64,000 nt of DNA from Palsa-504 sp963808615 (GTDB lineage: Bacteria > Actinomycetota > Actinomycetes > Streptosporangiales > Streptosporangiaceae). Below the pieces are notes generated by a model. That model worked only from the letters and a program-made list of their open reading frames with translations, did no database searches and had not been told where the DNA came from. Location of the stretch: positions 310,001 to 374,000 of the forward strand of contig CAWEGV010000012.1 of the NCBI GenBank assembly GCA_963808615.1, written 5' to 3'. Shown here one piece after another: positions 35,757 through 44,026 of the stretch. A program made the position numbers and the translations under genes. Within the stretch, counting starts at the first letter, position 1, and every line of letters starts with the position of its first letter.

Positions 35757-35960
35757 ATGTCCGCACGTACACCAGAGGCTGAGCCGCTGCTGACGCCCGC
35801 GGAGGTCGCCACGATGTTTCGTGTCGACCCCAAGACCGTCACGCGGTGGGCGAAGGCCGGGAAACTGACCTCAATCCGCACGCTGGGGGGACACCGGCGC
35901 TACCGGGAGACCGAGGTCCGTGCGCTGCTCGCTGGTATTCCTCAGCAGCGCTCAGAGTGA
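35757..35960 (+). CDS. bldC: Developmental regulator BldC
   Basis: The 67-residue protein is nearly identical in pattern to Streptomyces BldC: a single MerR-like winged helix with LLTPAEVATMFRVDPKTVTR, WAKAGKLTSIRTLGGHRRYR and EVRALLAGIPQQRSE. BldC binds DNA cooperatively as head-to-tail oligomers and delays sporulation. GGGAGGAG lies 10 nt upstream of ATG. Its neighbours match the Streptomyces locus. Confidence 0.95.
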   Translation: MSARTPEAEPLLTPAEVATMFRVDPKTVTRWAKAGKLTSIRTLGGHRRYRETEVRALLAGIPQQRSE

Positions 35961-36521
35961 GCAGCTGCCGTCCTCACCAGGCAGGCGCTCCGGGCCGCCG
36001 GGCCACGGTGAATGCGGCAGCACTCGATCAAGTGAACGGGGGGTCGGCCCCGATACGGCGTGCCACACCGAAGGTCCTGTCCGGCAGGGAAGCAATCCGC
36101 CGGCAGCACCCGGAGGACATGCGGCCGGGGCCGGTCCGCTCTCAGGGGAGGGCCGCGCCCGATGTGCACCGAGCTTCCCGGTCAGGTGACCGGCCGGCTC
36201 GAGGGCCGGCCGGGTGGCGGCCGGGGATCCGCCTTCCGCTAGCGCCTAATACAGGCTGCGCCACCAGGGCGCTCACTGGCTTTGAGTTGATGGCTGGTTC
36301 ACAGCAACGTCTTAGCCTGCGTTAAGGTTCCGGCGGCATCATCGACGTGACAGGGCTGAGAGGTTCTCGCCCTTTCCCGTCTGGGCTCGGGGTGGCCAGG
36401 CCCCGCTCCGAGCCCAGACCGTTTTGCCTGCAGGGCTGATGTCCGCCCCGTCCGTCCGGCTCCGCCGTGCCGATAGTCGTCGGTCGCGATTCACTACCTG
36501 CCGTCCGACGCAGGCCGCGTC
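35961..36521. other. Non-coding region between bldC and the TetR gene
   Basis: There is no convincing gene in 560 bp. Short open frames lack family features. A strong intrinsic-terminator-like hairpin at 36379-36425 is 419 bp beyond bldC, and a smaller GC hairpin (near 36347-36373) precedes it, so a small RNA ending at 36425 is possible. Confidence 0.4.
36379..36425 (+). terminator. Intrinsic terminator-like hairpin
   Basis: GTCTGGGCTCGG (36379-36390) pairs perfectly with CCGAGCCCAGAC (36408-36419) around a loop that can pair further (GGGG/CCCC), followed by GTTTT. It is the only strong terminator with a U run seen in the window, and it lies far from any plus-strand gene end. Confidence 0.65.
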
Positions 36522-37184
36522 CTAGTCACCTCCGGCAGCGCCGGGATCGCGCATCCGTCCGGCAGCATCGACGATCACGCTGACCAGCTCGTCATACCGC
36601 CGGTCTCGGTCGCTGAAGATCTCCGGCCCCGCACGGGCAACGAGCGGGTGCTCGCTGGCGCCGATCCGTTCTGCGCGGCTGGCCAGGGAATACCGGGCGT
36701 CTCCGGCGGCCACGGCCTGCGATACCGCCTGCTCCTCGATGCAGAAGCCGATGATGAAGCTGTAGAGCAGCTGGTACGCCTGCGTGGCGGTGGCGACGGT
36801 GAAGCCCTGGGCGAGCATGGACGCCAGTCCTGCTTCCTGCTCCCTAAGCATGCTGGCGTCGGTCATGTAGGTGCCGCTGACCATCTTCGCGCCATCCCGG
36901 CGGGACAGCAGGGCCTGCTGGGTGATGCGGGCAAACGCGGTCATCTCCTCATCCCAGCCGATGGCCGCGGGCAGTGCCTTGAGCTCGACGGTGACCTGAC
37001 GCCATATCTCGGTGGCCATCTCGTCGATCAGGTCCTGCTTGCCGCCGAAGTGCCAGTACAACGCGGGCGGTTGCACGCCGAGCCGGCTGGCGACCACGCG
37101 GACGGTCAGCCCGTCGAGCCCGGTCTCGTCGAGGGCGTCAAGGGCGGCGGCGACGATGGCGGCCTTCGTCAGTCCGCGAGTCAT
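36522..37184 (-). CDS. TetR-family repressor
   Basis: The 220-residue protein has a TetR HTH (LTKAAIVAAALDALDETGLDGLTVRVVASRLGV, then PALYWHFGGKQDLIDEMA) and a TetR_C-type ligand domain of the tetracycline-repressor class. Start at ATG 37184. It is divergent from the dehydrogenase pseudogene, with two identical 16-bp dyads between them, so it probably represses itself and that gene. Confidence 0.88.
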   Translation of the reverse strand: MTRGLTKAAIVAAALDALDETGLDGLTVRVVASRLGVQPPALYWHFGGKQDLIDEMATEIWRQVTVELKALPAAIGWDEEMTAFARITQQALLSRRDGAKMVSGTYMTDASMLREQEAGLASMLAQGFTVATATQAYQLLYSFIIGFCIEEQAVSQAVAAGDARYSLASRAERIGASEHPLVARAGPEIFSDRDRRYDELVSVIVDAAGRMRDPGAAGGD

Positions 37185-37193
37185 GGTTGACAG

Positions 37194-37246
37194 TTTAACG
37201 TCGTTAAGGGCAGACTGGCCGAACGGTGAATTTAACGTCGTTAAGG
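37194..37246. promoter_or_regulatory. Two TetR operator copies
   Basis: TTTAACGTCGTTAAGG occurs at 37194-37209 and 37231-37246, centred on the dyad TTAACG-T-CGTTAA. The copies are 37 bp apart. The second overlaps the ribosome-binding site of the dehydrogenase gene; the first is 10 bp from the TetR ATG. Both genes would be blocked by a bound repressor. Confidence 0.75.
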
Positions 37247-37253
37247 AGATGTC

Positions 37254-38221
37254 ATGAAGGCAGCCGTACTGCATAGTCCAGGTAGCGTGCCGGAGTATGC
37301 GGACTTTGAGGAGCCGCCCGTGCCGTCCGGCCGAGAACTCGTCGAGCTGGCTGCGGCTGGCATCCATCCGGTCGTGCGGTCACTGGCGGCCGGCCGGCAC
37401 TACGGCTCAACCGGCGCGTATCCGCTGATCCCAGGCGTTGACGCGGTGGCCAGGACCGCTGATGGCGGGCTGGTCTACACCGGGTTCGTGCAGCCCCTTA
37501 CGGCACGCTGGCCGAGCGCATGGCGGTGCCCGTGACGATGAAGCTAGCGCTTCCTGACGGTGCCGAGCCAGAGCGCGTCGCCTGCGGGCTCAACCCTGGC
37601 CTTTCCTCGTGGCTGCCACTGCGCAGCCGGCAGTCCGAGGCCGGGGCGCTCGGTACCGTCCTGATCCTTGGCGCGACCGGTATGGCCGGCCTGCTCGCCG
37701 TGCAGAACGCCCGGCTGCTCGGCGCGGACCGGGTCATCGCGGTCGGCCGCGACCAGGCCCGCCTGGCTCGTGCCGCGGCGTACGGCGCGACCGCGGTGCC
37801 GCTGCCCGCGACCCCCGACGCCACCGCGACAGCCCTGGCCACGGCCATCGGCGGTGCTGCCCCCAGCCTGGTGCTCGACTTCGTCTGGGGGGCGCCGGCC
37901 GAGGCAGCATTCGCCGCCCTGGCACGCCAGGGGCTGCAGGAGGATAAAGCCGACATCGCCTACGTGCAGATCGGCGCGCTGGCCGGCGCCGAGGCGGCGG
38001 TTCCGTCGGCACTGCTGCGTAGTCGGCGTATCCGGATCAGCGGCAGCGGCGCAGGGTCGGCGTCGGTGGACACGATCATGGCCGAGTTGCCCGGATACAT
38101 CCAGATGATCGCCGAGGGCCGTGTCGAGGTCCCGGTCCGGACCTTCCCGCTGTCCGCGGTAACGGACGCCTGGTCGGCGTCGGCTCGCGGCGGCGAGCGA
38201 GTCGTCGTGGTCCCGGGCTGA
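37254..38221 (+). pseudogene. MDR (zinc-type alcohol dehydrogenase-like) oxidoreductase, frameshifted
   Basis: The reading starts MKAAVLHSPGSVPEYADFEEPPVP and runs to GGLVYTGFVQP; the same protein continues in another frame as YGTLAERMAVPVTMKLALPDG with the cofactor-binding ILGATGMAGLLAVQNARLLGA. The break is in the C run at 37494-37497, where one missing C would account for it. It is a quinone-reductase-like MDR enzyme without the structural zinc cysteines. It could be a recent inactivation or a sequence error. The gene is controlled by the adjacent TetR operators. Confidence 0.75.
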
Positions 38222-38227
38222 GGCCGA

Positions 38228-38446
38228 AGGACCTCGTGGTCGTCCCTGGCCTGCCAGACATCGGCGTAGCGCAGCCCGGACTCGGTGCGCCAGGCCAGGT
38301 GGGCGATCATGTCGTGCGGCAGATCGGTGCCCAGGTCCGCCTTGATCCAGGGCGCAGGTCGCGGCGTTGACCGGCACGTCGTAGTGAACGGCGGCGCGAC
38401 CCTCGAACGTGTTTGCGTCCTGGGGGTGCCGGCCATGGGCCGGCAC
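38228..38446 (-). pseudogene. Fragment of a small conserved protein, frameshifted
   Basis: The minus strand gives FEGRAAVHYDVPVNAATCA in one frame, then APWIKADLGTDLPHDMIAHL and AWRTESGLRYADVWQARDDHE in the other. The second part resembles the end of small ABM/stress-responsive-like proteins (HDMIAHLAW, RYxDVW). The frame changes near 38350. It is too short and broken to function. Its 3' end lies 7 bp from the MDR pseudogene's end. Confidence 0.5.
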
Positions 38447-38495
38447 CCCAGCGATCAGCGTTCAGGCTGATCTAGTTGCGGGACAAGCCGGACAC

Positions 38496-39654
38496 TCAAG
38501 ACGACGTGATGCTGAACTGGCTGACGGTGAATGTCTCCGCACTGGGGGTCGAGCAGATCTCGAAACCGTAGTCGATCTGGTTCAGGCCTGAGCCGGCGGG
38601 CAAGTATCCGTGGCTCTTCAGCCAGGTGAGCATGGACAAGACGTCCACCGTGCCGGACTGCTCGTTGCCGCTGGTGAGGTACCAGATCAGCTCGCTACTG
38701 CCGTACTTGCACAACGTCCAGTTCTGCTGCGGGACACCGTTGGACCCGCCGAAGTCGGCGGTGGCCTTGACCGAGGCCCCGCCGCGGTCCCCCGGTTGAC
38801 CTGGTCGTTCCAGATCATTACCTTGTCGGCGTAGTTGGTTGAAGAGTTCTGGCCGAGCCAGATGTCGTAGGCCGCCTCGGCGCTGGTGCCACTGGCAGCG
38901 CCCATCTTCTCGGTAAACGAGGAGATGATGGAGCCGAAGCTAGACAACGGAACGGGAGCGTTGCCTGACCCGGTGTAGATCTCTTGCGTATCCGGGTAGG
39001 TCTGGACCGCGGTAGATCCAGCTGGCTGGGAGTTGGCAACCACGCTCCAGCTGCCGGGGTTACTGGCGCTCAGGGTCTGGGTCGTACCGGAATTGGCCGC
39101 CCACATGTTGTTCAGGACGAAGGTGTTGGAACCGCTGCTGCCCGTGATTGCCGAATAGTCGTATGGGCCGCAGCTGCCATGGACGGCGCTCGTCACGCAC
39201 TGAGGACCGGTTCCGCCCGGGGGTGGGCTCGACGGCGCGGCCGAGGATGTGCTGGGCACTGCGGTTGGTGGTGAACTAGACGGTGAAACAGGCGTGAACT
39301 CGCTGGCGGGTCTGACGACCGAGCGGGCTGCGGTTGCGACGTAGGCGACGATTTCGGACCGGAGTGCCCAGTCCAGTGGACCGGGATGGAATTAGCCGGG
39401 CACGTCGGTGCTGAGGCGACCGAAACGTGGCTGAGTCTTCCCGACGCCAGGCAGGCGTACACGGTCACGCCCGGGTCGGTTGAGCCCGACGTGTCGGCCA
39501 GGTGCACGGTCAGCGGGGTGCGGCTACCGTACACACCTGCCAGCACAGAGCCGCCGAATGCCGCAGCCCCCGGGCACAGCACGACGCCGGCGGGAACGAG
39601 TCTCCTGACTTTTGCCCGTTCTCTCGGTTCTCTCGGTTTCCTGTGAGAAGCCAT
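38496..39654 (-). pseudogene. Secreted GH12-like (endoglucanase-fold) protein, frameshifted
   Basis: Three frames must be joined. Frame one (39654 to about 39290) gives a basic N terminus and a hydrophobic anchor (VPAGVVLCPGAAAFGGSVLAGV). Frame two (39290 to about 38780) gives a Ser/Pro linker and the GH12-like core FVLNNMWAANSGTTQTL, TYPDTQEIYTG and SSFGSIISSFTEKM. Frame three gives CKYGSSELIWYL, SMLTWLKSHGYL and YGFEICSTPSAETFTVSQFSI. The equivalent of the usual nucleophile (YE-IMIW) reads ADKVMIW, with Lys in place of Glu, so it may have been non-catalytic even when intact. Two frame changes in one gene suggest decay or local sequence error. Confidence 0.6.
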
Positions 39655-39876
39655 GGTCTCCTCTCCCTACCGCTCCCGGCGACCTACCGTACGCGTGACG
39701 CGGGGCGGGGAGAGCAAATCGTTATAATTGCTCCTAGTGCTTGCAGTCCGTGTTGATAGTGGTTACCGGCAATATCAGCGGCGCTACTATATGTCGTGAT
39801 TTTCTGACCAGGCGTCTTAGCAGCGTGTCTCTGCCGTCTCAGGCATTCGCGATACGTGGACCGGTGTAGTGCCCGA

Positions 39877-40499
39877 TCACCTGCGTGTGTAGCACGCCGC
39901 CGCTCCGGTCGTGACCTTGACCGTCTCGCCGCTGTCGGCGTGATACAGGTAGATGTCCGCGTACCCGCTGCGGTTAGTCCACCAGTAGTCCGACGCCCCG
40001 TTGCTCGCGGTGGCGACGGCTTTCACGTCGTACTGGTTGGAGTGGACGTACACGTCATAGTCGCGGTAGTACGAACTCCACACGGCTGACGCGGTGCACC
40101 ACGCCTTATACGGGCGCTGCCGCTGACTACCGGCCCGATCCCCAGCACGTGCTCCGCGGTCATCCAGTCCGCAGCGATAGCGTCCTGGGCCCGTACGAGG
40201 GACACCCGGCCGTCGCACACGGCATGGTTGAGCGCGTCCTCGACCTTGTCCTTCGGGTTCGGTGTCGGCGGGTACTCGGGCCACAGGTTGGTCGCATCGT
40301 TCGACCCGCCCAATTCCAGCGGCACCAGGTGGTCCAGTTCGGTCGGCTCCGACGAGGGCGTCCGGTACGCCGGGTAGGCCACGCCGTATTTGAACTTCTC
40401 GGTCTGCGATGGATCATCACCCCACTCCGTAGGCGGCCAGCGAAGAGACCTATCCGCTTGGTGAACGGGCCGGGCGGGCGTTCGGTTCAACTCCGGCAT
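39877..40499 (-). pseudogene. Secreted HNH-like protein, frameshifted
   Basis: The first frame has ELDHLVPLELGGSNDATNLWPE, the core of a secreted HNH-nuclease-like family, then DKVEDALNHAVCDGRVSL and DWMTAEHVLGIGP. After about 40120 the protein continues in another frame as AWCTASAVWSSYYRDYDVYV and DYWWTNRSGYADIYLYH, a beta-rich tail seen with this family. The N-terminal signal peptide is not visible in frame, so the 5' end may be lost too. It is the fourth frame-disrupted gene in a row. Confidence 0.6.
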
Positions 40500-40810
40500 C
40501 GGCGTCTCGGCCAGAAAGCGCGGCCTGACTGCGCTCCGGCCGTTGCGGCGCCTTCGTGCTCGGGATCAAGATGCCGCGCCTGCCGGATGAGCCCCAACGA
40601 GGTGGCGTGGGGGACGACCGGGGTGATCCACAGCCAGGCGGCGCTGCCGCCCGGGGCCAGGCTGATCATCGGCCCTGCCGATGCCTGGAGGTCACCGGGA
40701 CTTCCCGCCGTCAGGTAGACGAAAGATCCCGCCGAGGTGAACGAATGATCCCGGCAGCCCGTGATCTTTGGTTAGGAGAGCTCATCTGCCTTTGTGAGGG
40801 AGAAGCTGCA
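40500..40810. other. Non-coding stretch before a lipoprotein gene
   Basis: No gene is supported in 311 bp. The last 70 bp contain the leader of the lipoprotein gene, with a possible ribosome-binding site (AGGGAG, 40797-40802). Confidence 0.35.
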
Positions 40811-41329
40811 ATGCGAAGGATCTGGAGCGCCGCCGGGTTGGCCGCCGCGGTGCTGGCCATAGCGGCCTGCGGGAGCTCGGCCAGCTCGAGCAGCGCCCCG
40901 CCCGCGGCCGGGGCATCCAGCCCGGCCGCCAGCTCATCGGGGACCACGCTGATGAGCACGACGATCGGCGGAACCAAGGTGCTGACCAACTCGGCGGGCT
41001 TCACCTTGTACTGGTTTGCCCCCGACACCTCGACCACGTCCAAGTGCACCGGCTCATGCGCCACCTACTGGCCGCCGGTCAAGGGCCCGGCCACCGCGGG
41101 TTCCGGGGTGACCGGCACGCTAAGCACCATCACCCGGCCCGATGGCACTACCCAGGCGGCCTATGACGGGCACCCGCTGTACACCTACGCCGCGGACACC
41201 GCCCCCGGCCAGGCCAAGGGCAACGGGCTGAACCTCTCAGGCGGGGTCTGGCACGAGGTCACCGTGTCCGGCGCCGCGGCGCCCGCGGCCAGTACCTCGC
41301 CCAGCGCCGCGGGCGAGTACGGATACTGA
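40811..41329 (+). CDS. Lipoprotein with two PF03640-type secreted repeats
   Basis: The 172-residue protein has a lipoprotein signal (LAAAVLAIAAC with Cys as lipidation site), a Ser/Ala-rich spacer, and two copies of the secreted-repeat motif: GFTLYWFAPDTST with CTGSCATYWPPVKGP, and AYDGHPLYTYAADTAPGQ with GNGL and GGVWHEV. This family (COG4315-like) is of unknown function and often lies near redox or metal genes. The ATG at 40811 immediately precedes the signal peptide. A hairpin terminator lies 74 bp downstream. Confidence 0.88.
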   Translation: MRRIWSAAGLAAAVLAIAACGSSASSSSAPPAAGASSPAASSSGTTLMSTTIGGTKVLTNSAGFTLYWFAPDTSTTSKCTGSCATYWPPVKGPATAGSGVTGTLSTITRPDGTTQAAYDGHPLYTYAADTAPGQAKGNGLNLSGGVWHEVTVSGAAAPAASTSPSAAGEYGY

Positions 41330-41402
41330 CACCCCGCTGAGCTGCCCGTTCGCTACCCAGGCTGGCCCCGATGCCCGCCCCGATCGCTCCCCTCGCGGGC
41401 AG

Positions 41403-41441
41403 CAGCCGCCCGGCACCGCACGTGCAGTTGCCGGGCGGCTG
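41403..41441 (+). terminator. Hairpin terminator after the lipoprotein gene
   Basis: CAGCCGCCCGGCA (41403-41415) pairs perfectly over 13 bp with TGCCGGGCGGCTG (41429-41441). There is no U tract, as is frequent in actinomycetes. The rest of 41330-41665 holds no gene. Confidence 0.7.
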
Positions 41442-41665
41442 TCGCTGGCGTTCCCGGATGCAGCGTTGACCCGCTGACGGGCAGCACAGCGGCAGATCCC
41501 GATTCACTTTGACCTGGCAGGCCTGATACCACGGCTCGCCCCGCTCACCGGTGCCTTACCGTGCACACGCCGGATGGGACGACGGAATTCCACCACCTCG
41601 CAACATGTGGTGCCTGCGGGGGCTACCCCGGAGGGGCATTGGCAGGTCACCGGCGGGACATGGAT

Positions 41666-42214
41666 TCAGCTGGTGTCCGGAGGCGGCAGGCCGAGCTGGC
41701 CGCGGATGACGGTGACCGCTTCTTCGACCGGCCCGTTGGCCGCAGTCAACTGCCGTTCGAACGCGTGCAGCCGGGACAGCGACGCCGAGGCCGCGGCTGC
41801 CGCGGTCAGCTCGGCCCGGGCTTGGTTGCTCATGACCAGCAGCCGGGCGATCGTCTTGGTCCCCGCAGGGAAGGCGATGCGGGCCAGCCGCTGATCGAAC
41901 AACCGCTCGGTGGCGGCAGCATCTCGCAGGTCGGCTCGCGCGGCGGCAAGATCTGCCCGGTCGGGCCCGTTCAGCCGGTCAAAGTCGGCCTCCAGCCGGC
42001 GGTTGCCCGCCGCCGCAACCGCCAGGTACCTGGCGGCCAGCGCCCGCCGGGCAGAGCCCGTAGCAATCCCCGCGATCGGCGATGCTTCCGTGGTGGCGTG
42101 CCCGGACAACACTGGCGCCGGAGGCGGGCCGCCCGCGCATCCTGCGGTCATCAGCACTGCCCAGCCGGCCGCCGCCGTGGCGGTGATGGCACCGGTCCTC
42201 CCGCATGCGCCCAC
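41666..42214 (-). CDS. Hypothetical lipoprotein
   Basis: With the GTG at 42214 the protein has 182 residues: a signal ending in VLMTAGCAG (lipidation Cys) and then a helical mature part (RLEADFDRLNGPDRADLAAARADLRDAAATE, over about 31 residues) with a LLVMSNQARAELTAAAAASASL coiled-coil-like repeat. No enzyme motif is seen. Its position next to an anti-sigma-like gene and a two-component system may suggest an envelope-stress link, but this is only inference. The start lacks a strong ribosome-binding site. Confidence 0.55.
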   Translation of the reverse strand: MGACGRTGAITATAAAGWAVLMTAGCAGGPPPAPVLSGHATTEASPIAGIATGSARRALAARYLAVAAAGNRRLEADFDRLNGPDRADLAAARADLRDAAATERLFDQRLARIAFPAGTKTIARLLVMSNQARAELTAAAAASASLSRLHAFERQLTAANGPVEEAVTVIRGQLGLPPPDTS

Positions 42215-42549
42215 GATGCCATCGTAGGCCGCAGGCGCCAGCCAGGCGCTGATGCTGCTGTGATGATGAGCCCGCCTGCCGCAGCGGAAGCGTCCAGGCC
42301 GGGCGCGGGCCGTGCCGTGGGATCCGCACACCACGAGCTGCGCCGGGGTATGTGACGCGCTGCGCACTGCAGACCAGCCGCAGGCTCCATGCGGTGGCTG
42401 TGAACTCGCGGGCGGTTCCGGCCGTTCCACAGGGTAGGGCAGGAGTTGATCATGGCCGTGCGAGGATCACCAGCACCGGCCCGTGACAGCCGTCGCCACG
42501 GGCCGCAAGCGTGGCCGGTGACTGCGCGCCGGGAACCAGAGGTACCCCG
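42215..42549. other. Divergent promoter region, no gene
   Basis: The 335 bp between the divergent lipoprotein and anti-sigma-like genes contain only shadow frames. A sigma-factor gene, which would normally precede an anti-sigma gene, is absent here. Confidence 0.45.
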
Positions 42550-43278
42550 GTGAGCGGCCCCAGCGCATGCGCGCAGATCCGCCCGGAGCTGGGCGTCTAC
42601 GTGCTCGGCGCGATCGCCCCGGCCGACCGCGCCAGGGTCAGCTATCACCTGGCGTCCTGTCCTGGCTGCCGGGAGGAGGTCGCCGGGCTGGCCGGGGTGC
42701 CTGGCCTGCTGTGCAGGGTGCCTGCCGCTACCGTGCCGGAGCTATCCGGAGAGCGCCCGCCCGGTCCCTCCAGCCCGCCGGAACCGCCGCTGGACGGGCT
42801 GATCGGCCGGGTAGCCGCCGTCCGGCGCCGGCGGGCCCTGGCGGCAGCCGCCGCGGTGCTGGCCGCCGCCGCGGCCGCGGGATGGACGACGCAGGCGCTG
42901 CGCCCGCCGACGCCGCACCCTGCCGCGGTGAGCTGGTGGGCCGCGGCCGGGGGATTCAACGCGGCCACCGGGTCCCGCGCGGCGGTGCGCTACACGCCGC
43001 AGCCGTGGGGGACGGAGCTGGAGGCCAGCGTCAGCGGCATCCCGCCCGGCACCCGCTGCCAGATCTGGGCCACCACCGCCACCGGGCAGCACGCGGCTGG
43101 CGGCAGCTGGACCGTCACCCGCGGCGCCCCGGGCGCGTGGTACCCCGCCTCCGTGCCGTTCCTGGCAGCCAGCCTGACCGGCTTCGACATCACCACCGGC
43201 GATACGGTCGTGGTGGCCATCCCGCTGCCCAGCACGCCACTCGCGCCGTCTGCTGCCGCGCCCGCTCCGGTCCGGTAA
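42550..43278 (+). CDS. Zinc-finger anti-sigma-like membrane protein
   Basis: The 242-residue protein starts with a zinc-binding anti-sigma domain: PELGVYVLGAIAPADRARVSYHLASCPGCREEVAGL, giving the H-x3-C-x2-C motif (HLASCPGC) near residue 35-42. A single membrane segment follows (about 100-122, ALAAAAAVLAAAAAAGW). The outer domain has VSWWAAAGGFNAATGSRAAVRYTP and LEASVSGIPPGTRCQIWATTATG, resembling the RskA-like extracytoplasmic domain. It should bind and inactivate an ECF sigma factor, but no sigma gene is next to it. The GTG follows an AGAGG by about 8 nt. Confidence 0.82.
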   Translation: MSGPSACAQIRPELGVYVLGAIAPADRARVSYHLASCPGCREEVAGLAGVPGLLCRVPAATVPELSGERPPGPSSPPEPPLDGLIGRVAAVRRRRALAAAAAVLAAAAAAGWTTQALRPPTPHPAAVSWWAAAGGFNAATGSRAAVRYTPQPWGTELEASVSGIPPGTRCQIWATTATGQHAAGGSWTVTRGAPGAWYPASVPFLAASLTGFDITTGDTVVVAIPLPSTPLAPSAAAPAPVR

Positions 43279-43375
43279 CCCCGGCGAAGGCTGTCTGGCG
43301 GTGAGCGAACAGGCCCGCGCGACATGACCACGAGCCAGGCCCATCCGCGCTAACCAGTGAGCGTCCGCTGTGTCT

Positions 43376-44026
43376 TCAGTGCCGTGGTTGCGGGGGAACG
43401 CCCCGAGCGCGGAGGGCGGCTTGGGTCCGGTCGGCGGCCTGGAGCTTGTCGAGGATGCGGGAGACGTGGTTTTGCACGGTCTTGAGCGAGATGCCGAGGG
43501 AGCGGGCGATCTGCTGGTTGCTGGCACCTTCGGCCAGCAGGTCGAGTACTTCACGTTCTCGCATGGTCAAGTCGTCTGGCCGGGATGGGGAGGCTGGGCC
43601 GGACAGCCGCCGGGGAGTCTGGGCCAGGAGCCGATTGGCGACTCCCGCGCCGAACACGGCGCCGCCCGCGGCGACGGTGCGCAGCGCCGCGGTGATCTCG
43701 CCGGCGGATGCGCCCTTGAGGACGTAGCCGCGCGCGCCCGCCGCCAGGGCGCCGAAGACGGTGTCGTCGTCATCGACCATGGTCACCACGAGCACGGCAG
43801 TGCCCGGGGCGATCTGGGAAGCGCGCCGGGTCGCCTCGACGCCGGAGGCGCCGGGCAGGTTGATGTCCATGAGCACGACATCGGGTGCGGTTTCCTCGAG
43901 GGCCGCCAGCGCCTCCTCGGCTGTGCCGGCCGTGCCGGTCACCTCGATCTCGGGCACGGTGGCGAGCAGGCCGGCCAGGCCGTCGCGGAAGACGGGATGG
44001 TCGTCGACGATCAGGACCCGGGTCAC
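43376..44026 (-). CDS. NarL/LuxR-type response regulator
   Basis: The 216-residue regulator has a receiver domain with acidic pocket (VLIVDDHPVF), phospho-Asp in VVLMDINLPGASG, Thr in VVTMVDDD and Lys in GYVLKGAS, and a C-terminal LuxR HTH (LTMREREVLDLLAEGASNQQIARSLGISLKTVQNHVSRIL). Its start overlaps the kinase stop (ATGA), so it is the cognate partner. It converges on the anti-sigma-like gene. Confidence 0.93.
   Translation of the reverse strand: MTRVLIVDDHPVFRDGLAGLLATVPEIEVTGTAGTAEEALAALEETAPDVVLMDINLPGASGVEATRRASQIAPGTAVLVVTMVDDDDTVFGALAAGARGYVLKGASAGEITAALRTVAAGGAVFGAGVANRLLAQTPRRLSGPASPSRPDDLTMREREVLDLLAEGASNQQIARSLGISLKTVQNHVSRILDKLQAADRTQAALRARGVPPQPRH

Noticed and set aside
36330..36378. 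Possible TPP riboswitch (CTGAGAGG motif)
   Set aside because: The CUGAGA element is present, but the second conserved thiamine-binding half and a thiamine gene downstream are missing.
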